Shown here: positions 9,481 to 16,449 of the stretch, in pieces | Layout of the letters: each line of letters opens with the position of its first letter | How positions within the stretch are numbered: position 1 is the first letter of the stretch | Assembly (NCBI RefSeq): GCF_003669035.1 | Contig: NZ_CP033070.1 | Span: 124,001 to 188,000, forward strand | DNA: 64,000 nt | From: Chryseobacterium sp. 3008163 | Lineage (GTDB): Bacteria; Bacteroidota; Bacteroidia; Flavobacteriales; Weeksellaceae | Reading direction: 5' to 3' | Position numbers and translations under genes: made by a program | The notes under the pieces: model-generated | Seen by the model: only the letters and a program-made list of their open reading frames with translations | What the model was told of the DNA's origin: nothing | Database searches by the model: none

Positions 9481-9561
9481 CTATTTAACAGGTCGCCTCT
9501 ACGAGGCTTGATGTGTATGGACAATTATATTTGGCTATTAACAGTGCGCTCCTACGAAGCT
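9481..9561. repeat. Pair of direct repeats with CTACGA core
   Basis: Two imperfect direct copies of about 27 bases, 9481-9508 and 9535-9561, share the frame CTAtTtAACAG-gcGC-CtACGA-GCT. The first contains the hairpin GCCTC-TAC-GAGGC. They resemble short dispersed repeats of flavobacterial intergenic regions. They lie between araB and araD. Confidence 0.6.
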
Positions 9562-9589
9562 ATCAAATCCTAGTTAAAATTTCTATCAA

Positions 9590-11287
9590 CTATAAACTGT
9601 CAACTTTCAACTTCTTTTTCGATTTGATATTGTTTTCCGTGAAGTCGGCTAGAATTTGATATTGACTCATTAATTCTGCATATTTTTCTACGTGTTCTGC
9701 TTGCGGGAAATATTCGGCTTCGAAATCGGAACCCATTTTCTGGCTTCCTTCCTGTACATTTGGGTAAATTCCGGCTGAAACTGCGGCATAAACCGCTGCT
9801 CCTAAAGCCGGAGCCTGGTCTGACGCTGCCACTACAATCGGCATATTCAGGACGTTTGCCAAAGTCTGCATAATGAATGGTGATTTTCTGGCAACACCGC
9901 CGATTCCGATGACTTTTTCTATTTTCACGCCTTCGTCTTCGAAACGGTCAACGATTTTTTTGGAACCGAAACAAATCGCATTCACCAATGCTTTGAAAAT
10001 ATGCGGTGCTTTTGTACCTAAAGAAAGGTTGCTGATAGCAGCTTTCAGTTCCTGATTGGCATCGGGCGTTCTTCGTCCATTCACCCAATCCAAGGCGATA
10101 GGAACGGTTTCGGAAAGAGGAATTTTTTCGGCTTCCAAAGTGAGATTTCGGATGAGATTGTTCTCTATTTCTTCTTTTAAAAGTTGTTTTTGATTTTCAT
10201 CGATGATATTAGAATTCATCAATATGCTTTGCGTTGGCCACATCAGAATGTCTTTGTACCAGGCCAACAAATCACCAAACGCAGACTGACCCGCTTCCAA
10301 ACCAATCAATCCGGGAATAACCGAACCATCAACCTGTCCACAAATTCCTTTCACGGTTTTATCTCCGATAATTTCATTGGGTGCGACCATAATATCGCAG
10401 GTTGAAGTTCCCATGATTCGGATGAGTGTGTTCTCATCGACTTTTGCGCCGACTGCTCCGGAATGTGCGTCGAAAGTTCCGACTGCAATTACCGTATTGG
10501 TTGTCAGTCCGAGTTTTGTTGCCCATTCTTGATTTAAATTTCCTGCAACCTCGTCTGAGGTGTAGGTTTTATCGTAAAGTCTATCACGAAGTTCGGCTAA
10601 AGACGGGTCTAACTGACCAAGGAAATCCTTTGAAGGAAGTCCGCCCCACGATTCGTGCCACATTGCTTTGTGACCCGCTGCACAACGGCTTCTTTTGAAA
10701 GTTGCCAAATCCTGAGTGTCGGAAAGGAGAAAAGTAATATAATCGCAATGCTCCATCCAACTGTAAGACGCATTTTTTACATTGTCATCAACTCTATTGA
10801 TGTGAAGAATTTTTGCCCAAAACCATTCGGAAGAATAGATTCCTCCTTCAAATTTGGTGTAATCCTCGCCGCCCCAATTTCTTGCAAGTCGGTTGATTTG
10901 TTCTGCTTCATCAATTGATGTATGGTCTTTCCACAACACCATCATCGCATTGGGATTTTGTTCGAAACCAGGTGTTAAAGCTAATGCAATTCCATTTTTA
11001 TTTACCGGAAGCGGTGATGAACCCGTGGTATCGATACAAATGCTGACAATACTTTCAGGAGCTACTCCACTTTCTTTGACAACATCGGAAATGGTTTTTT
11101 CCAAGCCTTCGATATGGTCAAGCGGATGCTGACGGAATTGATTTTGCTCCGGCTGACAGAATTTTCCATCTTTCCATCTTTGGTAGTAGCTTACGGATGT
11201 TGCGAGCTCGGCTCCGTTTTCTGTATCAATCAGGACTGCACGAACGGAATCTGTTCCATAATCTAATCCGATAACGTATTTTTTCAT
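9590..11287 (-). CDS. araB: Ribulokinase
   Basis: A 565-residue FGGY-family kinase that phosphorylates L-ribulose with ATP. The N-terminal ATPase fold begins YVIGLDYGTDSVRAVLID; further family landmarks are CIDTTGSSPLPVN, WKDHTS, GTFDAHSGAVG, RIMGTSTCD and IGIGGVARKSPF with its adenosine/phosphate loop. The length is that of AraB, longer than xylulokinase. It is the first gene of the arabinose operon. Its upstream region has a -7 box (11418-11425) and a palindrome (11445-11457) shared with the GH3 promoter. Confidence 0.97.
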   Translation of the reverse strand: MKKYVIGLDYGTDSVRAVLIDTENGAELATSVSYYQRWKDGKFCQPEQNQFRQHPLDHIEGLEKTISDVVKESGVAPESIVSICIDTTGSSPLPVNKNGIALALTPGFEQNPNAMMVLWKDHTSIDEAEQINRLARNWGGEDYTKFEGGIYSSEWFWAKILHINRVDDNVKNASYSWMEHCDYITFLLSDTQDLATFKRSRCAAGHKAMWHESWGGLPSKDFLGQLDPSLAELRDRLYDKTYTSDEVAGNLNQEWATKLGLTTNTVIAVGTFDAHSGAVGAKVDENTLIRIMGTSTCDIMVAPNEIIGDKTVKGICGQVDGSVIPGLIGLEAGQSAFGDLLAWYKDILMWPTQSILMNSNIIDENQKQLLKEEIENNLIRNLTLEAEKIPLSETVPIALDWVNGRRTPDANQELKAAISNLSLGTKAPHIFKALVNAICFGSKKIVDRFEDEGVKIEKVIGIGGVARKSPFIMQTLANVLNMPIVVAASDQAPALGAAVYAAVSAGIYPNVQEGSQKMGSDFEAEYFPQAEHVEKYAELMSQYQILADFTENNIKSKKKLKVDSL

Positions 11288-11333
11288 TTTTAACGATGAA
11301 TTAAATTTTAATAATTGTTTTGTTTTGATAGAC

Positions 11334-11356
11334 CCTTCGACAAGCTCAGGGTGACA
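11334..11356. repeat. TTCGAC-type short palindromic repeat, copy 1
   Basis: CCTTCGACAAGCTCAGGGTG plus ACA. Close variants lie at 13502-13526 and 31816-31839. The copy here and the one at 31816 are both followed by CTAATACTAA. It falls in the araB leader region, downstream of the predicted promoter. Confidence 0.8.
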
Positions 11357-11417
11357 ACTCTAATACTAAATGTATAAGCTTTAAAAAATCCTTATATATA
11401 TGTTTAAGAGATTAAAA

Positions 11418-11425
11418 CAAATATA
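11418..11425 (-). promoter_or_regulatory. -7 box of the araB promoter
   Basis: On the minus strand this reads TATATTTG, a perfect match to the Bacteroidota -7 element TAnnTTTG. No clear TTTG -33 box is seen; the palindrome at 11445-11457 occupies that area. Confidence 0.65.
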
Positions 11426-11444
11426 TATTTTTATTTTAAATAAA

Positions 11445-11457
11445 TGTAAATATTACA
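11445..11457. promoter_or_regulatory. Putative arabinose-regulator operator at araB
   Basis: The palindrome TGTAA-ATA-TTACA lies within AAATGTAAATATTACACTT. The GH3 promoter has AAATGTATAAAATACACTT (16311-16328), with the same outer bases and also exactly 19 bases between the operator and the -7 box. Identity plus fixed spacing is strong sequence evidence for a shared operator. Assignment to the NUDIX-type arabinose regulator is inference. Confidence 0.65.
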
Positions 11458-11496
11458 CTTAATTTTAATTTTCCCTTTATTTATGGTACTTTGAGA

Positions 11497-13479
11497 TTAT
11501 TTTATCTTTAAAACGACAAAAGAATTGGGTGGAATTTGAACAGGAAATTTCCCTTTTTTAATTAAAGAATTCTCCTCAAGAGGTTTTATATTTTCTGTTT
11601 GGAAATTATTTTCGGCAGAAAGTTGAAAAGCTGTCAAGGTTGTTTTGGTTAATTTGCTTCCTAATTTGATGTTTTTTGGATTGATTTCAACTGATTTTTC
11701 CTTAGAATCCGTATTAACAATTTTGATGATTGTTTCACCTTTTTTGCTGTCTAGAACTGCAGATGCAAAAAGTTGGCTTTGTCCTTTTACGGCATTTCCG
11801 TTTTCAGAAATTATAATTAAATCAGTTCCTTTATTGTTGGAAAATAATTTCTGAACGTAATAATTCGGTGTTGCGTAAGAATGTAAATTATTAAACCAAA
11901 TTAAATCCGGTGTCCATTGCCAACCGTCTGCGTGTGCAAAAAGCGGTGCATAGGAAGTCATCGTAACAACATCTGCATTTCTTTCCAATCCTGTCATAAA
12001 AGCAGCTTCCGACAATGCGGTCTGCCAGTTATTTTTGTTATCGGGTTTAACGACACCAACTGATTGTGCAGCATACTCTCCGGCAAACACTTTTGGTCCG
12101 GAACGGTCATAAGCATCATATCTTCCAGCATTTTTCGTAAACCACTCCGGTGAATTGTAATAATGCTCATCCACAATCTGTGCATTGAGTTTTTTGAGTT
12201 CTTTCCAGCCATATTCAAAGAATTCTCCGTCGGGCGACGGTCCGCTTCCTGAAATAATTTTAATATCCGGATATTTGGCGTGAATAGCTTTTTCAAAAAT
12301 TTTATAACGCTCAATGTAATCTTCTCCCCATTGCTCGTTCCCAACACCAATATATTTCATATTGAATGGTTTCGAATGTCCCATTTCAGCACGGATTTTT
12401 CCCCATCTAGTATTAGCATTTCCGTTTGCAAATTCGATTAAATCCAAAGCATCCTGAACGTAAGGATTTAATTCTTCCAAATGAATCAATTCGGCAGTGT
12501 TGAACTGGCACGCCATTCCGCAACTTAGAATTGGTAACGGTTCTGCTCCCAAATCTTCGGAAAGCTGGAAATATTCATAAAAACCTAATCCGAACGACTG
12601 ATAATAATCGGGAGTGAGGCGATGTGCAAAACCTGAACTCCATTTGTTGATGAGATATTCTCTGTCGGCGACATTTCCTAAAGTTTTTTTCCATTGATAC
12701 CTTTCGGCAAGTGTTCTGCCTTCGACAATACAGCCTCCGGGGAAACGCAAAAATCCTGGTTGCAGGTCGTATAATTTTTGAACTAAATCATTTCTCAAAC
12801 CACCTTTTCTTCCCTTCCAAGTATCTTGTGGAAATAGGGAAATCATATCCATATTTACCACGCCGTTTCCGGTAAAAGTGATTTGTAGTTTTGCTTTTTC
12901 AACCGTTCTTGATGGAGAAAAAACAGCAGTATATTTTTGCCAGCCTTTTCCTTTGATGAGAATGGGAACTGTCGAAATTATCTTTCCGTTTTCGTCAATC
13001 AGACTTGCGTTGAGTGCAGAAATATTTCCGGATACATTTTCCAAGTCGAAACTAAAATCATATCTGGAATTCTGATGAAGTCCGATTCCTCTGAAACCTT
13101 CATTCTCCAAAATATAATTTTTATCATTGTAAATGGTTATTCTTGCGTAGTTTTTATTGGTTTTAGAATTATCAGAATAAATAGTCAAAAAGCCGGAATC
13201 TAAACTCGGAGAAAGGGTTTTCGTGTTTTGTTGTTTCCAGCCCGTCAACGGTTCGTCAAATTCAAAGCTTCGATTTTTGATGAGTTCGGCATAAATTCCG
13301 CCATCTGTTGCAAAGTTGATATCCTCGAAGAAAATACCATACATCGTTGGCTTGATTTTGATGTTGGTAGATTTTCCGTCCAAATCGAGGAAGTGCTTTT
13401 GGACATTTCCATTTTGCGCTGAAAAAAATGCAACACTTAGTGAAATAGCGATTGTGAATATTTTGGATTTTGTTTTCAT
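11497..13479 (-). CDS. Alpha-L-arabinofuranosidase, GH51
   Basis: A 660-residue exported enzyme that removes alpha-L-arabinofuranosyl side chains from arabinan or arabinoxylan. A signal peptide (cleaved near FFSAQ, residue 21) is followed by an N-terminal beta-sandwich resembling CBM4 (roughly residues 70-215), a TIM barrel, and a C-terminal beta-domain. The retaining pair is visible: acid/base E382 in YIGVGNEQWGE and nucleophile E468 in KVFAGEYAA; LRFPGGC is also typical of GH51. It lies between the GH3 gene (100 bases upstream, with a short repeat in the gap) and the araB promoter, and is probably co-transcribed with GH3. It likely acts in the periplasm. Confidence 0.93.
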   Translation of the reverse strand: MKTKSKIFTIAISLSVAFFSAQNGNVQKHFLDLDGKSTNIKIKPTMYGIFFEDINFATDGGIYAELIKNRSFEFDEPLTGWKQQNTKTLSPSLDSGFLTIYSDNSKTNKNYARITIYNDKNYILENEGFRGIGLHQNSRYDFSFDLENVSGNISALNASLIDENGKIISTVPILIKGKGWQKYTAVFSPSRTVEKAKLQITFTGNGVVNMDMISLFPQDTWKGRKGGLRNDLVQKLYDLQPGFLRFPGGCIVEGRTLAERYQWKKTLGNVADREYLINKWSSGFAHRLTPDYYQSFGLGFYEYFQLSEDLGAEPLPILSCGMACQFNTAELIHLEELNPYVQDALDLIEFANGNANTRWGKIRAEMGHSKPFNMKYIGVGNEQWGEDYIERYKIFEKAIHAKYPDIKIISGSGPSPDGEFFEYGWKELKKLNAQIVDEHYYNSPEWFTKNAGRYDAYDRSGPKVFAGEYAAQSVGVVKPDNKNNWQTALSEAAFMTGLERNADVVTMTSYAPLFAHADGWQWTPDLIWFNNLHSYATPNYYVQKLFSNNKGTDLIIISENGNAVKGQSQLFASAVLDSKKGETIIKIVNTDSKEKSVEINPKNIKLGSKLTKTTLTAFQLSAENNFQTENIKPLEENSLIKKGKFPVQIPPNSFVVLKIK

Positions 13480-13501
13480 TGATTCGTTTTTATCTTAGAG
13501 A

Positions 13502-13526
13502 CACTTCGACTACGCTCAGTGTGACA
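13502..13526. repeat. TTCGAC-type short palindromic repeat, copy 2
   Basis: CACTTCGACTACGCTCAGTG followed by TGACA, in the 100-base gap between the GH3 and GH51 genes. The CACT and AGTG ends pair. See the copies at 11334 and 31816. Confidence 0.8.
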
Positions 13527-13579
13527 TCTCTACAACTATATTTTTAAACTGATTTATATTTAAATTTAATTGTAAGAGT

Positions 13580-16207
13580 TTAATTTACTTTCAACTGAAG
13601 GTTTTTCAATCCAGACTCATCGGAAGTTCCTCCATAAAAAATGGTATAATCTCCAGACTTTGAAATCAAATCATCGGATTTTTCGTCATAAAATTTGAAT
13701 GATTCATTGGAAATTATGAGTTGGATATTTCTTGTTTCTTTAGATTTAATCAAAACTCTTTCAAAAGCCCTTAAAGTCTTTACAGGAGCCAAAGCATCAT
13801 TATTTCTTTTCACATAAACCTGAACAACTTCTTCACCGTCTCTTTCTGAAATGTTGGTAACCGGAATCGTTATCATAATATTTTCATTAGAACTGATGGT
13901 GTTTTTATTCAATTTTGCATCTCCATAATTAAATTTTGAATAGCTCAAACCGTGGCCGAATGCGTACAAAGGTTTTTCGGTCATATAACGATAGGTTCTT
14001 CCCTGCATATCGTAGTTTTCAAAACCCTGATGTTTGCTGGTTTTAGAAAGTGCATTATCTAGTTGCTCCAGATTTTTGTAAAAAGTAATCGGCAACTTTC
14101 CAGACGGATTGTAATCGCCTGCCAAAACATCTGCAACCGCGGTTCCGCTGGCTTGTCCGCCGTACCAGGCATTCAGCAATACATCGTAGTTTTTTTCGTC
14201 TTGTTCCAGACCAAGCGAACTTCCTGTACATAATACAAAAACGACAGGTTTTCCGGTTTTTCTTAATTCCGCTAGTAATTCACGCTGAACTTTTGGAAGT
14301 TCTATCGAGGTTTTATCGCCTCCTTTGAAACCTTCTGCGCTTACCAACATTTCTTCACCTTCTAAACTTGGCGACAATCCGCCAGCAAAAATGATAACGT
14401 CAGCATCTTTTACTTTTTGTTTGAGTGATGCAAAATTCACTGGATCTTTTCTATACACTTCAAAGGCAATGCTTACGTATTTTCCTTTCTGGCTGTGTCG
14501 AAGTTCTACCAAATATTCTTTCCCTTTCTCCATTTTCACAGGAAATTCCGAAGGATGTCTTGCGTCGGGACCTTTTCTGGTAGCAATTTCTTTTCCGTCA
14601 ACAAAAAGCATGTAAATATCTGATGTTGCGGCAGAGAATATCACTTCGCCATTATAACTGCTTTTAAAAACACCCGAAATTTTTGCCGATGTATTTTCTC
14701 TCGCAACTCCTGCAGCGAGTTGTGTTCCACCAAAACTGTTATACGTAATTGCGGTATTGTTAACTGATGTATTTACAGGCTGACCTTTAAATTCATTATT
14801 GTTAAAAAATTCTACCTTCATTCCTTTTTGTCCGTTTTTCTGACTGACAAAATTTTGATAGAGTGAATTTCTTGCGGTAGGATCTGCTACTTCACTTCCC
14901 TTTTCATAAATTATTTCAGCGTTTGGAAATTTAGTTTTAATTCCGTCTAAAATAGTGACGGTAGAAGAAGGTGTTCCGTTGTAATTTCCCAATTGCATAA
15001 TTCCATCGTGTGCATTGGGACCAACTACTGCGATTTTTTTAATATTTTTATTTAAAGGAAGAATATTCTTTTCGTTTTTCATCAGCACAATTGATTTTTG
15101 AGCCATTTTCAAAGCCTGTTTCTTGTGTTCATCTGAATCTACCACCGAATATGGAATGTTGTTCCAATGAACGGAAGATTTGGGATCAAGCATTCCCAAT
15201 TCAAACCAACCTTTCAGGATTCTTCGCATTGATATATCAAGGTCTTTTTCGGTAATCAGTCCGCTTGCAAGAGATTTATTAAGATTGTTATACGTATCTC
15301 CACATTCCAAATCAGTTGAATGTTTTAAGGCATCTGCAGCAGTACTTTTTTCATCGGGATGGGTTCCGTGGTATTTCTCCTGATAGAAATCTGCCAAAGC
15401 CCAACAGTCTGAAACGACCATTCCGTCGTACTTCCATTTTCCTCTAAGAATTTCGGTAAGCAAAGTATTGTTGGCGCAACACGGCTGCCCATCGAAAGCG
15501 TTATAGGCGCACATCACCTCTCTTACATTTCCTTCCAAAACCAAAGATTTAAAAGCAGGAAGATAAGTTTCATACAAATCCCTTTTGGAAACTTCTGCGT
15601 TGTAAGAATGTCGGTTCCATTCGGGACCGCTGTGAACAGCGAAATGTTTGGCGCAAGCGTGTGTTTTAAAATATTTCGGGTCATTTCCCTGTAAACCTTT
15701 TACGGCAGCAACGCCCAAAACAGAAGTCAGGTAAGGGTCTTCTCCGTATGTTTCCTGACCTCTTCCCCATCTTGGATCGCGGAAAATATTGATATTCGGA
15801 GTCCAGAATGTGAGACCTTCGTAACGTCCGGTTTTATTGGTTTCATCGAATGATTTGTTGTATTTTGCTCTGGCTTCGTCGGAAATCATTTCAAATGTTT
15901 TGAGATGTTCCGGAACGTCCCAGGTGGCCGCCAATCCAATAGCCTGAGGAAAAACAGTCGCTGTACCAGCTCTTGCAACACCGTGAAGTGCCTCATTCCA
16001 CCATCCGTAAGCGGGAATTTCGAGTCTTGGAACAGCTTTGGAATTGTCCATCATCATCCCTATTTTTTCTTCTACGGTTAGTAATCCGAGAAGGTTGTCA
16101 ATTCTTTGTTCAACGGGAAGTTTGGGGTTTTGGAAGGGATGTTTGTAGTTCTGTGCATAACTTACGCTACTCATTACAAAAAATAAGGTGAACAGAATTT
16201 TATTCAT
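13580..16207 (-). CDS. Glycoside hydrolase family 3 with inserted PA14 domain (beta-xylosidase/arabinofuranosidase-like)
   Basis: An 875-residue exported enzyme. Order: signal peptide (ends VSYAQ, residue 19), GH3 barrel (about 30-330) with nucleophile D267 in GMVVSDCWA, GH3 alpha/beta sandwich split by a PA14 domain (about 460-590), and a fibronectin-III-like end (about 790-860). The KHFAVHSGPEWNRHSYNAEVSKRDL segment is characteristic of the plant/Bacteroidota beta-xylosidase branch. It should cleave beta-xylosyl or alpha-arabinofuranosyl residues from oligosaccharide ends; the exact sugar is not decided by sequence. It has its own promoter and operator (16286-16325) matching those of araB, so arabinose control is likely. 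Confidence 0.92.
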   Translation of the reverse strand: MNKILFTLFFVMSSVSYAQNYKHPFQNPKLPVEQRIDNLLGLLTVEEKIGMMMDNSKAVPRLEIPAYGWWNEALHGVARAGTATVFPQAIGLAATWDVPEHLKTFEMISDEARAKYNKSFDETNKTGRYEGLTFWTPNINIFRDPRWGRGQETYGEDPYLTSVLGVAAVKGLQGNDPKYFKTHACAKHFAVHSGPEWNRHSYNAEVSKRDLYETYLPAFKSLVLEGNVREVMCAYNAFDGQPCCANNTLLTEILRGKWKYDGMVVSDCWALADFYQEKYHGTHPDEKSTAADALKHSTDLECGDTYNNLNKSLASGLITEKDLDISMRRILKGWFELGMLDPKSSVHWNNIPYSVVDSDEHKKQALKMAQKSIVLMKNEKNILPLNKNIKKIAVVGPNAHDGIMQLGNYNGTPSSTVTILDGIKTKFPNAEIIYEKGSEVADPTARNSLYQNFVSQKNGQKGMKVEFFNNNEFKGQPVNTSVNNTAITYNSFGGTQLAAGVARENTSAKISGVFKSSYNGEVIFSAATSDIYMLFVDGKEIATRKGPDARHPSEFPVKMEKGKEYLVELRHSQKGKYVSIAFEVYRKDPVNFASLKQKVKDADVIIFAGGLSPSLEGEEMLVSAEGFKGGDKTSIELPKVQRELLAELRKTGKPVVFVLCTGSSLGLEQDEKNYDVLLNAWYGGQASGTAVADVLAGDYNPSGKLPITFYKNLEQLDNALSKTSKHQGFENYDMQGRTYRYMTEKPLYAFGHGLSYSKFNYGDAKLNKNTISSNENIMITIPVTNISERDGEEVVQVYVKRNNDALAPVKTLRAFERVLIKSKETRNIQLIISNESFKFYDEKSDDLISKSGDYTIFYGGTSDESGLKNLQLKVN

Positions 16208-16285
16208 ATTGTTGATTTTAAATCCATTATTTTATTCATTTGGTTAAATAAAATCAATGGATGTGGCTTTAGAATGTGATAAAGG

Positions 16286-16293
16286 CAAATATA
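16286..16293 (-). promoter_or_regulatory. -7 box of the GH3 promoter
   Basis: The minus strand reads TATATTTG, a perfect TAnnTTTG match, about 80 bases before the GH3 start. It sits at the same distance from the adjacent palindrome as in the araB promoter. Confidence 0.65.
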
Positions 16294-16312
16294 AGATTCT
16301 ATTTTTAATAAA

Positions 16313-16325
16313 TGTATAAAATACA
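16313..16325. promoter_or_regulatory. Putative arabinose-regulator operator at GH3
   Basis: The palindrome TGTAT-AAA-ATACA lies within AAATGTATAAAATACACTT. Flanks (AATAAATGTA on one side, TACACTT on the other) are the same as at 11441-11460, and 19 bases separate it from the -7 box in both promoters. The site overlaps the expected -33 region. Confidence 0.65.
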
Positions 16326-16401
16326 CTTGTTTTTTTTATCTTTAGTATTTTGGATACTTAATTCACGAAATAATTATCAATCTTCCGCATAATCTCATAA
16401 G

Positions 16402-16429
16402 AAAAGCCACCAGAAAAACTGATGGCTTT
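16402..16429 (-). terminator. Terminator after the GH30 gene
   Basis: Stem AAAGCCACCAG / CTGATGGCTTT with one mismatch and a short A-rich loop; on the minus strand it ends in TTTTC. It lies 20 bases past the GH30 stop and probably ends the long xylan transcript before the GH3 promoter. Confidence 0.7.
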
Positions 16430-16449
16430 GAAATTAAATTTTTAATAGA

